A stretch of DNA of 64,000 bases from positions 186,001 through 250,000 of the forward strand of contig JAIXMG010000009.1 in NCBI GenBank assembly GCA_025201345.1, in the 5' to 3' direction. The notes beneath the pieces are model-generated. The model made no database searches, had not been told where the DNA came from, and saw nothing but the letters and a program-made list of their open reading frames with translations. Both the position numbers and the translations under genes were made by a program. The first letter of the stretch is position 1; every line of letters starts with the position of its first letter. The DNA comes from Thamnidium elegans (lineage: Eukaryota > Mucoromycota > Mucoromycetes > Mucorales > Mucoraceae). Shown piece by piece: positions 1 through 11,417 of this stretch.

Positions 1-2609
1 TATCTACCGGCAGCGATCGAAGATTTTGCTTTGAAGTAGTTCATCCTAAATGTTCTTATTATTTACAAGCCGAAAACGAAGAAGAGATGCATCAGTGGTT
101 AAAATCGATTGAATACAATATGCAACACCAAGTTCCATCACCGGCAGTGTTAAATTCACCGCAAGCACTCTTATCTCCGTTAATAGTAAGTAATGTTTCG
201 TCTTCACCTTCTTTAGTTGCCATGTCAAGTTCTCCTTTACCTAGTCCAAATGGCGAAGGCTCATTAACACCAGTGGTTTCAACTACCAGTTCGTCACTAA
301 CAGCGCTGCTGATAAGAGAAGGAGAGAATACAACAGATAATATACCACAGGTCACTATGCAGCAGGATAGTAACCCCATTTCAAATCAATTGTATTCTTG
401 GGGTATGCCTTGGCTCAGTACAGGTATAAACGCACTCTCAAATTCTTCAGAAGAGGATTTATCAAACAGTCCAAGCCTAAAGTCGGCATCGGCGGCATCG
501 TCTTGCGCAACGTCCTTGATTGTTTGGCCGAATAAATTGGAAATGGATACACCGACCCCAACACTGTTACATTATACGGATGATTTAGTAGCAGGTCAAC
601 GTGAGTTGCGAAAGTTGTTTGCTAATGTTCCTGAAGATGAAATTGTGATTGAATGTAAGTTTATTATTTATGATGAGGGTAACTATTTATTTTATTTATG
701 TAAATCTCCAATAGATTTTTCTGCTTCGTTGTATCGTAAACCACATGATGAACATGTAGATCCACATGTTTGTTATGGGTATAGTGGCACTGTTTATGTG
801 ACACAAAAGAGTATATGGTTCTATAGTTGTATGCTAATGACTTGTGTCAACATGGTAAATTAACATTTTACATAATAAAACTGTATATCTTTACTCACTT
901 TTTTTTTTAAAAAAAAATAGATTGTAATCCCTTTAAAAAAGATAAAATCAATTCGATTAGAAACCACCGAATTTTCAAACAACATGTTACTCATGATCGA
1001 AATAAAATCAACACAACCTTTTTTCTTTGGACTATGGTTAGAATCTGCAGAACTTGTGGCGGAACGGTTAAAGGCCGTGATTGAAAATTATGATAAAGTA
1101 GATATTCAGTCGTTATTTGATTTGGTTCGACAGGTAACGTACAGAAAATCAAAGACGCCTACGAGTCATGTTACTACATCTAGTGCGCTGTATGCGTCCG
1201 TGACACCGCTTACAGTACAGGCACAACAACAACCGATGCAAACCGCGTCTTCATCCACCAATAGTTCAAGTGAAGAAACTGAAAATATTTCTATTGTAAA
1301 GGAAGAAGAAGCAGTGACACCACCCGCAATACATCGAGGCTCACCAGCGCAAGGTGCATTAACTGCGGTATACAACGCATCCAAGAAAAAAAGAAAATCA
1401 GCGTCTTCTTCCAAACCTGCGGAACCTGTGGAACCTACGGTACCACCTTCATGGCCTGATCACATTACGAAACCCAAAGAAAGAGTTCAATGTGATTGCA
1501 CAGATCATTTAGATAAAACCGAGTCGGAACTTGTGTTACCCATCACTGCAAAACAACTCTTTCAATTAATGTACGGTACAGAGATCTGGAAACAATTAAA
1601 CCAAGTTAAAAAATACGAGCCGCCGAGTTTTACAGAGTGGAAACCAAATGACGAATCGTGTTTGGAAAGAGTAATGAGTTATGTGATGCCGGTCAATGCA
1701 CCAATGGTAAAAGCAAAAGAAACTCAGGTGATTGAAACGCAACAGATATTGTGTCAAAAGGAGTATCTTTGTTATGTGATGCTGGTGACGACAAGGACAC
1801 CTAATTTACCGTATGCAGATGCGTTTATTCCTCGTATCAAGTACTGTATTACGTACGAGACTCCTACCAGTTGCAGGTTGGCGTGTTCTATCGGTGTGAA
1901 ATGGATCAAGAGTATATTTGTAAAGGGGATTGTGAATAAGGCAGCGACAAAAGGTATGATAGAGACAATTGAGGCGCTGATACCTGTAATACAAGATGAA
2001 ATTGCAAAGGATACAAGTATTGATCGACCGATAAAACAAGTAGCCGAAAAGTCAGATGGGTTACCGGTACCCTTGAAAGATAATGTGCCAGATAATAAAA
2101 AGAAGAAGAATGGATATACTCAGTCAATTGTTTTCTTGGCGTTTGGGGCGGTTTATATGTTGTTTATGATACATCAAGTGTATCTATCAAGACGATGCCA
2201 ATCACTGCTACATCAAACTGAAAACGATGCAAGTATGGTTTGGAGAGGGGTGTATCTACGTGATATACAGGATAAAGTGACAGAGAAGGGAGCTGTGTTG
2301 GGCCATGTGAATCCTAGTGTGTATGGGTTATTTCAAGAGGCTAGAGCCAACGGTACTACACAACAATGGAAGTACACTTGGTTTGATAAATTGCATCGAA
2401 ATATGGCGGATGAATTAGGTTACTCAAGGGAAAGACTAGGTGCTATTCGGTACGAATTACTATCCACGTTTAGAATACTAAATAGCGTAGAGTATCAGTT
2501 ATTAGAAATTGAGTACTGGAATTGGTTATCGGATCAGAAACTAAAGTGTTTAAATGGAAAGAATATGGTCAGTGTATGTGAAGTAGTTAATAAAGAACGT
2601 GACGCGTAA
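1..2609 (+). CDS. Sip3/Lam-family sterol-transfer-like protein, 3' part (PH - GRAM - VASt - TM)
   Basis: The 5' end lies outside the window; reading is open from base 3. Exons are 1-654, 715-854 and 921-2609, with GT-AG introns of 60 and 66 nt, giving 826 visible residues. The first ~38 residues read like the end of a PH domain (ending ..EEEMHQWLKSIEYN). A low-complexity Ser-rich linker follows, then a GRAM domain around VPEDEIVIEYFSASLYR and IVIPLKKIKSIRLE, the latter visible only after splicing. A VASt/StART-like domain follows (from about KTESELVLPITAKQLFQLMYG), then one membrane helix (SIVFLAFGAVYMLFMIHQVYL) and a tail. PH+GRAM+VASt+TM is the architecture of the yeast Lam1/Lam3 (Ysp1/Sip3) family, which moves sterol at ER-plasma membrane contacts and usually has a BAR domain upstream. 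The sterol role is inferred from the family. The next gene starts only 92 bp downstream on the same strand. Confidence 0.85.
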
Positions 2610-2701
2610 AAAAATTATACGCATATCTTTTTTTTTTTTATTATATTTTTTTTTTCTTCTTCTTTATAACGTATACAACACACACACACACACACATAAA
2701 C

Positions 2702-3848
2702 ATGTTGCGTAAAAAAATAAAGTTAAACGAATCCTGGACAAAAACACTTTCAACAACAGAGAATTTAAATGGGTGTATTGGTAACCTTTCTGAGTCGTTA
2801 AATTCAGTTAATTCAATGTTACAAGTATTAAACACAATCAATAAAGAATCACTTCGACAATCACAAGTGACAACGTATACAACACCTTATGAATTAGTAA
2901 CTGAAAGAGATATAGCCATTGCACGATTAGATGTTTCACATACTTTATTACCTAAATGTAAAAAACTACTTGTTAAAGTGAATGGCTTACTGCACAAGTT
3001 GGGACAAGATGAATTAGATATATTAAAAAGTTTAGACAGACAAACTTTGTTGGTACATAAGTTAAAACAAAACCCACAAACACAGCCCGTGTTTCTTGAT
3101 ACCAGACAGCGTACATCAAGAAGAGAAGAAATTGAACATAAAAAAAAGCAATTAGAATATCTAGTTCGAGTGGAAGAAGAAAAGAATCATAATGTCAATG
3201 TGGATATTGCAAAGATTAAAGCTAATAATGAAGAATTGAGAAAGGATAGAGTTCAATCAAATGGAGAATATGAGGAAACACGTAATGAGTTAATACAAGA
3301 ATTATCACGATTAGAAGCTGAAGCGGATTTAAAGATGAAACAAAGTGAAATAAAACAATTATCAAATGTTAAAATGCCAGAATCAGGTACCACATACACA
3401 CGCACAAAAGAGATAAACAATAATAATAATAACAATAATAATAGATTTAAAGGTATTGTATAAGACACATTTGGATAAAATCCAAAACGTTTTAAATCAA
3501 TTGGGTCGGATCGGTAGTGGTAGTACAGTACAGTGTGAATCGCAATGCATCAAGTACCTACAAGGGTTACAAAAAGAAAATATTACTGTAGATGATAGTA
3601 ACTTAAAAATGGCGGTTGAACAAGTAAAGAGTTTATGTTACTTGGTATTTGCTAATCATATTAGTGGTAAAACGATGGGCAATGTACTTGACTTTATTTT
3701 ACTGAATGGTAAAGTTACAGTGGATGAATTATCAAAAGAGTTTCCATGGGCAGAAGATGAAAGACATAATTTAACTAGTATTTTAATTGTATTATTACAT
3801 TTACATTTAATTCAACAAGATGGTACACAATTTATCATTGAAACGTAA
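2702..3848 (+). CDS. DASH/Dam1 complex subunit Spc19-like protein with long C-terminal extension
   Basis: Two exons, 2702-3386 and 3445-3848, are separated by a 58-nt intron ending AATAATAG; splicing keeps frame and gives 362 aa. Without splicing the gene looks like two overlapping ORFs. The N-terminal ~120 residues match the Spc19 pattern: NGCIGNLSESLNSVNSMLQVL, then a YELVTERDIAIA... segment, then a heptad-like stretch LLPKCKKLLVKVNGLLHKL. Spc19 is a subunit of the fungal kinetochore ring that couples chromosomes to microtubules. A charged coiled coil follows (about residues 135-225), then a region from ~290 to the end that could be a winged-helix fold (GKVTVDELSKEFPWAEDE..). Typical Spc19 is about 165-200 aa, so the C-terminal half is unusual. 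The family call rests on N-terminal pattern recognition only. The stop lies 18 bp from the stop of the convergent gene. Confidence 0.6.
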
Positions 3849-3866
3849 CATTAAAAAAGTATTTAT

Positions 3867-4556
3867 TTATTCTAATTCAGTTTCATATGCAACAATCTCT
3901 TGTAATTGTTCTAATAAATTTGGATACTGATTTAATACATTAAACACTTTTGTTTCCCATTCTGAATTAGTTAAATCCTTTGAAAACAAACTTGAAATAA
4001 ACTGATTGTATTCTTTTTCATTGCAGAGACAGTTTTGACAATTAATAAAGAACTGCGGATAAGATTCTGTTGATAAACGTTCAGGGTAATCTCTAATCAA
4101 ACTAATATTCACATTTGAAAAATAATCTTGGTTTCCTTGTTCTGTTTCTTCACCTAAATATCCAACCAGTTCTTTAAACTTTTCTAATTGAGATGGTAAA
4201 CCTTGTAATGCATACGAAATACGCTTCATCCATTCTTTATCGGACATCTTGCTTCTTTCACAGTATAGTACTGTCTCAAAGCGTGACCATTTATCATCAA
4301 TGTGATGTTGTAGTGATTGAAAGTAGGTCTTGTTATGACGTACTAAACCCTTCATTTCACTTGATCTATCAAATAATGCTACCAACATTGTATCAGGCAC
4401 TACCTGTGCTGTAATATCAATAGTAGGTGATGAAACTGTACAAGATGACAATAATTCCTCATTAGGCGTTGGTGGTAAATCAAATGTAACTGAACTCTTG
4501 CGACGATAAAAAGTATCAATTGATGGTTTTTCTTGAGGAGGAGAGAAAGTGGACAT
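3867..4556 (-). CDS. Protein with two PAH-like helical repeats, function unknown
   Basis: Single-exon ORF of 229 aa that starts at the ATG at 4556. I do not recognise a named family. The first ~50 residues are Ser/Pro-rich. The rest contains two similar blocks. One is around RFETVLYCERSKMSDKEW followed by ALQGLPSQLEKFKELVGY; the other is around QFISSLFSKDLTNSEW followed by VLNQYPNLLEQLQEIVAY. The shared pattern F..L......S..EW......L...P.LLE....V.Y resembles Sin3-type paired amphipathic helix modules, which bind transcription factors. A transcriptional role is therefore possible but only inferred. The gene is tail-to-tail with the Spc19-like gene with 18 bp between stops, so the mRNA 3' ends must overlap in antisense. 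Confidence 0.65.
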   Translation of the reverse strand: MSTFSPPQEKPSIDTFYRRKSSVTFDLPPTPNEELLSSCTVSSPTIDITAQVVPDTMLVALFDRSSEMKGLVRHNKTYFQSLQHHIDDKWSRFETVLYCERSKMSDKEWMKRISYALQGLPSQLEKFKELVGYLGEETEQGNQDYFSNVNISLIRDYPERLSTESYPQFFINCQNCLCNEKEYNQFISSLFSKDLTNSEWETKVFNVLNQYPNLLEQLQEIVAYETELE

Positions 4557-4866
4557 GTTGTTTTGCTATTAAAAAAAAAAAAAGAAAAAAGAGAAAAAAG
4601 ACGCACTGAAAAAGAAGGTTTTATACTTTTCCGTAAGTTACCAGCAAAAAAATGGTCCCTTTATTTTTTATGTATTATAAGAAGTCACCGTTTTAGATCT
4701 CATGATGTTCCCCCATTATTATCTTGCTGTTTTAGGATCGAGTTCCCAGGGCAAAATCATGTGATTTGTAAAAAAAGAATAAATAGAAGAGAAACAGAGA
4801 GAACAAAAGCACTTATTTTTACGTCATTTTCATTTCATTAGTTTACGCCTTTTTAGTACACGCCTC
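4557..4866. other. Upstream region of the PAH-like gene, no gene seen
   Basis: An A/G-rich leader is followed by about 200 bp of ordinary AT-rich sequence. An open frame on the plus strand (4533-4841) is A-rich low complexity at its start and shows no recognisable domain. It probably holds the promoter of the minus-strand gene that starts at 4556. Confidence 0.5.
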
Positions 4867-5102
4867 ACCAATTCTGGACGTCAATATAATTGACCTCTGG
4901 AGAGTACGGAGGAAGAATAACCGCTTTGCTCAATATATTTACGAATACCCTGATGAGAACGAATGGGAGCATATATCCATGACAATATAGTGCCCTTTAT
5001 AAAATCAATTATTGTCGAATAAATAAATGCCTGTTGGTATCCATGAAGGCTATACCTTGAAATATTACACCAGCGTTCAAGGACTGCATCGAAGAATTTC
5101 CA
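4867..5102 (-). pseudogene. Fossil of a Tc1/mariner-type DDE transposase, C-terminal part
   Basis: Reverse-strand translation gives, in three shifted frames, WKFFDAVLERWC (about 5102-5066), HYIVMD (near 4985), HQGIRKYIEQSGY, and LPPYSPEVNYIDVQNW (about 4916-4869). The D-containing IVMD block followed by ..YIE..GY.....LPPYSPxxNxIxxxxW is the hallmark of the second Asp and the PPYSPxLNPIE block of Tc1/mariner-like DDE transposases. At least two frameshifts separate the blocks, and no N-terminal part is attached on this strand. It is a dead fragment. Confidence 0.8.
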
Positions 5103-5400
5103 GTAGTTTTTCTAGCAAAATAAAAATAAAAACTTTACTTGGTATCTAAGTATTCAAAAGGAAAAAAAAAATAGTGCGTTTATCATTGTGATTAGCCTTC
5201 AAGTATTTAAGCTGAGGTGAGAAAAAAAAAGGGGGGGGGGGAAGCAAGAGATAAAAGAAAACAAGAGAGAAAAGTAGATTCCACTCTCAATTTACCCGCC
5301 CGTTTTTTGGAGACTAATTTGGCCAAGTGTTTGAAATTAATTTTAGAAATATCTTGACTACCTTTACTATATCTGTTGTATTCTGAAATGAATTTCTTTC
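5103..5400. other. Non-coding spacer with an A9G10 tract
   Basis: I see no coding signal. There is an oligo-A to oligo-G junction around 5222-5242 (A9 followed by G10), one of several such junctions in the window. Confidence 0.5.
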
Positions 5401-5844
5401 ACAAAGATAGCAAAGGTTGATGATTCAGATAAATATTTGGCTGCTTTCGTTGTAAATCCATCATTTCGGTTAACCAATCTGACGAACCTGCATAAATATA
5501 TCAAAATAAGAAAGCAGTTGTTGAATATGAAGAGTTAAAGGACATTGACATGCAAGAGGTACCAGCCATACGACCAAAGTAGAAATGACTTTATGGATGA
5601 GGAAGAGGTTGCTAATTCAAACCATATGGAAACGTTAACTAACACCATATGCTACTGCGAATCTCAAGGACCAGAACAAGAGTCGCTCATTGAAGACTTA
5701 GACACTAGGATGGAAGACGTGTTGAATCTTATAGGAATAGTAAAGAAACAACAAACATCATATAATAACTATAATAATGAGCAGAGGCTTCTTTTTATGT
5801 ATTATACAACTGCTTTCGTGCTTATGAAAATTAAGAATATTTAA
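5401..5844 (+). pseudogene. Decayed coding patches, possibly the N-terminal part of a Mucorales DDE transposase
   Basis: Three coding-like stretches lie in different plus frames. They are KVDDSDKYLAAFVVNPSF (from about 5413), VVEYEELKDIDMQEVPAI (about 5518-5571), and a 99-residue open frame at 5545-5844 that ends with NNEQRLLFMYYTTAF. The last motif resembles the (Y)TDEQRLLFxYY segment that precedes the helix-turn-helix of Tc1-like transposases seen in Mucorales. The identification is from memory of that pattern and is tentative. Orientation is opposite to the C-terminal fossil at 4867-5102, so they are either two elements or one rearranged element. Confidence 0.4.
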
Positions 5845-7860
5845 CATAAATAAACAGAGCGACTATATATAATAGCGCAATTGAACCAATACATAGCTAA
5901 AGATGGCATAAATAAACAAAACTGATATTCCTATTGTTGTTTTCTTGAGATTCAGAGTAACGGTGGATGACTATACTAAATTAAATAATACAAATTAATA
6001 GCGGGGTCAAATTATGTTAATTCTGTTTACAGATGTTATGACCGTTGCTGTTACAAATGAAGACTTGGGTCGCAACTTAATAACCATTTATGAAACACAA
6101 TACTCATCACAATGAAAAAACCGACGTTTGAACCTGAGGCCTGGTTCTGATTTAATGAGCAAGATGTTATTCAATGATCCCACGGTTGTGAACTTGGTTG
6201 TGCAATCATTATTAGGTAGTATACTTGTCTATTATAAATGCACTAGCTTTTAATACGTATAATATATTATAGGTACAGACATTCCAGCAAACAGTTATGC
6301 CGTAACCTCAAATGAGTGAGCGGATGATACAAGGTCTGGTATCGTTTACGCAGCTGAAGATAAACTGTGGAGAAATACTTTGATTTAACACATAAAAATT
6401 AATCCTGAAAAGGGATAATTATTTTATATGAAAGTGAGATTTGGGTTTTTGAAGAAGTATGTAAATGTGAAGAAAGAGAAAAAAAAAAATAACATAAAAT
6501 AAAGTATAAAATATAAAATTAAAAGGAAAAGGAAAATATAATAAAATAATGGAGACTCCATTCGAAGAGTATAAATATTAGAGTCACAGCTAAATTTCTG
6601 GTCTTTTTGATTGTTCAGCATTGGTGGATAGTGTGATATGTAATTGATTAAATTACTTTATTATATTTTTGTGTATCTTTTTTTTTTGTCTTTAACAATG
6701 AACATGTAGCCATATTGTACGAATCAGTTATAAAAATTTAATATTATGATATTGATGAATGTTTTGATTATTTGACACAGAAATCAGTATTTGGGAGACG
6801 ATGTGCGTGATTCCAGAAACTGGGAAGTAGACCCTAAATATTCGATGCAATTTTGGTTATCTCTCATTTATTAGTGGATCAAAGCTACGAGGATTTTATG
6901 GATAATGACGAATATTCATAAGAAAATCAAGCTGAATTTAATCTCACTTGATTACAATCATAGATACTGTAGTTGTAGCGTTGGGATGGGATCGACCTTG
7001 AGGATGAGGGTAGAGCGATGTTATATAGAACCTAGGGTTGGTTATCTAACTGGATTGAATAAAATAAAAGGAAAATTGATTATCTTCTATAACGTGGGAC
7101 TATTGTCTCAATATACTGCGGTAACTTAAGTCGAAAGCTACATGTTAAAGATACAATAAAAATTACAGAAAAGAATAAAAGAAGTGTTCTCTAAACTTCA
7201 CCACAACAAACAGTAACCCATGATATCTGAGGGGTAGTTTATACTAATTCAATTATTTCCCTAGTATTACTTTAGGCTCACTAAAAGTCCGTTTTGTTTA
7301 GGCAAAAAAATAGATATGACAGCAAGAAAGATAATTTAAGTAGGAATTGACGACAATCACAAAACTATAGTAGAAACGAGACAACGTTAGATTTTATTTG
7401 CATAAATACGTGGTTTTTTTTGTAGTTGTTTAGAGCGGGGATAAATAAAGGTAATAAAGAATATAAGATAAAAGGTAAAAGACTGATAAAGAAAGGAAAG
7501 ACAATAACGAGTATTTTGAAGACTTTGTATAGGGATTTTATTTCGTTACTGAATTATTCTATTGATTTCGATCAGTGCGAGACAGGATAAAGGATTACTC
7601 TTGATAGCTGAGATAATATATAACCAATGGATTATTATATTCATGCAAGGTAAGATATACTCTTGTCATAATAACTGATAATCATAATAAACATATATTG
7701 CTTACAACTGTAATATTAAATCTTGGTGAAGTAATGTGGGGCAATTATGCTAGTCTTATTTACAAGTATTTACATAAAGATATATATTTGGTATTAAATA
7801 AAGGTATAAGCATCCTCAACAGTAGTTTTTTTTTTTTTTTTTTTTCTTTCTTTCTTTCTT
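5845..7860. other. Gene-free stretch with scattered decayed coding patches
   Basis: Short plus-strand stretches read like once-coding DNA. Examples are MTVAVTNEDLGRNLITIYET (near 6039), TDIPANSYAVTSNE-stop-ADDTRSGIVYAAEDK (about 6265-6350), and GDDVRDSRNWEVDPKYSMQF (near 6797). None connects into a gene and I do not recognise a family. The rest is AT-rich with no RNA gene seen. A T-run and CTTT repeats occupy 7827-7860. Confidence 0.4.
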
Positions 7861-8240
7861 AAAGCACAGACTCGGTGGATCTATGTCGATTAGTGTTTAG
7901 ATCATATCCTTTAGCTTCCACATCATCATCAGAACGTTGATAAGTTTCTATTTTAGGTTCAGGAGCGATAGTAAAAAGAGTAGCATCTCCATCTTCTACA
8001 ATGGTTTTTATTTGAGCCTCGATAACTTTTGTAGGTATTTTTGTTACAGCTTGAATAATAGGTCCTTTAGTTGTTTTAAAGAAATTGATTGGTATCTCTA
8101 CTATTTTTTTTTTTTTTTTTTTTATAAGTAACAGTTAATAGTTTTTGTTTATAATCGACTACAGCTTTTGCACGGTCTAACCAATTATTTCAAATGACTT
8201 TGATGGGTACATCGTAGATCAATCCAAGTCCACGTTTTTT
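7861..8240 (-). pseudogene. Ty3/gypsy-like retropepsin fragment with poly(A)-like tail
   Basis: Reverse-strand reading from 8240 gives GLGLIYDVPIKVI, an in-frame stop, then NNWLDRAKAVVDYKQKLL and TVTYK. After an A20 run (8104-8123) an open stretch of about 80 codons begins VEIPINFFKTTKGPIIQAV and ends at a TAA near 7860. The NDWLxxAxAVVDYxxxxLTVxYKG pattern is typical of aspartic protease domains in fungal gypsy-type Gag-Pol. The catalytic D-T/S-G part appears to be missing between VPIKV and NNWL. On the minus strand the stop is followed by (GAAA)3 and a long A run, like a polyadenylated copy. The retroelement assignment is inference from this motif. Confidence 0.55.
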
Positions 8241-11200
8241 TTTTTTTGGTACAGGATTTGGTTGAGTGACTTTTATATAGTGTGCTTACATTTATTTTTG
8301 ACAGTCCATTCCTGCATAATTGTAGTACAATAAAATACATATAAAAGTACCGCCACAAAAAAAAAAAAAAAAAAAAAAAAAAGCGACGTACAAAAAAATG
8401 CCCCAGCCTGAGCTTTAGTTACTTAATACTAGTTTAGTAGGGTATAGTATCGCAGCTTTTTATTCCAATGTGAAGGAAGAAGAAATAATACAATCACAGT
8501 TAATTAAAAGGGGATAAAAAGAAGTTCCATGACAACGTTTGATCCACATCTCCGCTAAAAAAAAAAGGGTAAAAATTTGAGGTACACTATTACAATGTAA
8601 AAAAGAAAAGTAAGGGTAAAACGAATGGTTGTATAGGCACATCTATTAAAGTGGTTCATAAGCCTCTAAGCCTTGTTGAATAATTTTATACGTCACAGTA
8701 AGAATAATAACAACAAAAACTAGGTTTAAGTAAGTGCCAGATACCTTCTTTCAAACCCCTTTATTCTTTCACATATTATAAACCTCAAAATATGGGATCG
8801 TAAAATGTGTTCCTCTAAGGGAAAAAATCTTGATCCCATCAAGATATCACACTTTCACTTTTATTTTTTTTTTTTTTAAAAAAAAAAAAAAAACCCCCCA
8901 TTGTATTGTACCAGATACCCAATACACTTTATAAGTATAAATACTTTTTATATTTAGCTTTATCGTATTTTATTTAATTATATATATATATATGTATTAT
9001 GTCCCCCTATCACTCTTTAATAATTATAAAAAAAAAAGCGTATCGATGGTGACAGCTTCCATAACGTTGAAATATATTGGTGATGGTCGCAAATAGTGAA
9101 TTACGATGCAAATATATTACATAAATAATACGCGGGAGATGATTCTAATGATTCTGAAAATGATAACAATGGAGAACATATATCTGTTGAAAGATCAACT
9201 GCTTCCACACGTAAATCAATTAGAAGAAGCCGTAGGAATGGTACTTCCTTCTTAAAGTAGTCGTCTCATCTTATAATAGGCAACTGTGTATTTCTAAAAC
9301 GTAATAAAAACTAGTTCATAAATTATATGTGGCATTCAACACTACTTGAACAAACCTCATTATTTATTTGTGTATTTTCTTTTGGAATTACTAGAGCTAT
9401 CCTTAGTGAGAGGATTAATAAATGAAAGCTTAGTTTGTTGTAAGGGGAAAGTAATCCTCGGTTGTAAAATACAGACATGGTACTGATACTGTATTTAAAG
9501 AGATAAATAATATTGTCAAGCGTATAACAGAGAAATAAAACCATAAAAGTAAACTCTTCTGTCTCGAACATTATATTGTTCTTTTTTTTTTAAAAAAAAA
9601 TAGGGTCTATCAATTTATCACTAGGGAAAATTGGTATGATTAAATAGGTTGTTATGGAAACAGATTATATTCTGACGGGTACTATTAATATATTCCTTAC
9701 AAAGAGAAAGAAAAAGGTATTATTTCGTAAGTTGATAATACTTGTGTGAGAAGTGTTTTGTCAAGCTTTTTTTGGTAAAAGTAAACAAATCTGCACAATT
9801 TTTTATTATAAACTGCGAATACTTTCACATGCTCTTTATATATATACTTACTCTAGTAGTAGTATCACCACTTCCTATATAAAAAAACAAATAATATTGA
9901 TGTTTCCTGAGAGGTACATAATTAAAGAGATATAAAAATGAAAAAAAAAAATTAAAAGGAAAAGTGTATCTAATTTGTACTACCTTTTTTTCTTTTTGCA
10001 TGATCTGTTTACTTTGCTGTAAAAAAAAAAAAAATTACAAGCAAACCGAGCACGGTCAATCTGATTTACGAGCTAAAGGTAACCTTTTCCAAAAATGGTT
10101 TATTATAAAGCTTTCCGCTAAACATACTGCGGTTATAAAAGTATTATACTGTAGGACACGTTTGGTAGATGGTATTATCTTGATCGTTTTTTTTTTTCTT
10201 AAGGATTTTAAAGTTACTAAAATTATCAAGCACACATTAAAAAAAGAATCACTATCATGCAAAGAGTTTTAGCAATTACTGACCATGCGCAATTACAGGT
10301 CCGAAAAAAATAAGGCGTGGGCCTGAGAGCTTTGAAGAGTAACCAATAGCCTTCTCTTTGAGGGTTTCAAGCTCCGTCACGAACCAACTTTTTTTTTTTT
10401 TTTCACTTTTCAGAACCACAATTTGGTTGAAACAATCCTTCTCCCTTATAAATAAGTCTGTAGATAAGCTTGTGCTGCCTCTTCAGGCGATCAAAGACGA
10501 CCACATCTCTAGGGAGGGTGTGGTAAGAGAGGTGCCCGGCAGGTGTCCTATGTATGCAAGCTAAGTTGCACAGGTCTGTCTTTTCCCTTCTATTTAAAAT
10601 GAAAATGAAAAATAACTTTTATAGCTACTTAATAATTGCGAAGAAGTGGCTTTTAGGTTAATTCTTGGCACACTACTATTTACATCACCTGTGCCAATTT
10701 ATGACGTATTTTTTGGTGCACTTCCAATAATAACAGGTTCTTTACATGTAAAAACGACTTTAATATCGTGAAGAAAGGAAATTGTAATATAAATATCATG
10801 ATGGTTAAATAAATCCCTTTTTATCATAGTTGAATAAACCTATTTATTCCATCCTTTTCTTTTCCTTTTTTTTTTTTTAATAATGAATTCATATACAAGC
10901 AAGTACCTTTTATACAATCAAATGTCTAAATATTTCAAAAAGAGCTTCCCTATGATATGACCGTATCGATTCTAACGGATATTTGTAAAAGCAAGAGAAA
11001 AATTAGCAAGCTATGTCGACCTTGAAGTTTGTTTCGAAACATCTGAAAGGAACCCTCTCTTGGTTCCAGTTAAACGAATTCATTATGACTCTTTTACAGT
11101 AGCGGTTCTATTTAAGGGTGGTCAGTGAGGGAGTCTGATGTGTGAAGGTAAGCTTGTGCAACCTTCTGGACTGTATGTGCTATATATCATGATTTTCAGT

Positions 11201-11417
11201 GGCTGTAAAAATCTATGATACACAGTATAAGTATAATAGTATACCTTAAATCTATATATTTGTATAATATAAAAAATATATATAAAAGAAGTAATAATAT
11301 GTAGCCTAAAACAGTAAATTTTTTATTTATCATTATTTATTGTATTTCTGACATTGGTATTTCTTCATAATTTTCGAAAATTATTCCTTCTGTTAATTTT
11401 ATGATAATTATTATAAA
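8241..11417. other. Long AT-rich intergenic region, no intact gene
   Basis: There is no gene, tRNA or rRNA that I can support. Coding-like relics include GDDSNDSENDNNGEHISVER (about 9137-9196, plus) and ETSERNPLLVPVKRIHYDSF (from about 11037, plus). A more GC-rich patch at 10300-10580 contains a small hairpin (ACCACA...TGTGGT at about 10500-10525). Homopolymer junctions include T14A17C6 near 8866-8900 and T10A9 at 9582-9600. Confidence 0.45.

Noticed and set aside
3253..3470. Apparent frameshift or two genes at 3456-3463
   Set aside because: A 58-nt GT-AG intron (3387-3444) joins both frames exactly, so one gene is simpler.
10300..10580. GC-richer patch with a hairpin and GGTTTCAAGCTCC, considered as a tRNA or ncRNA
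   Set aside because: No cloverleaf could be drawn and no A box is spaced correctly.
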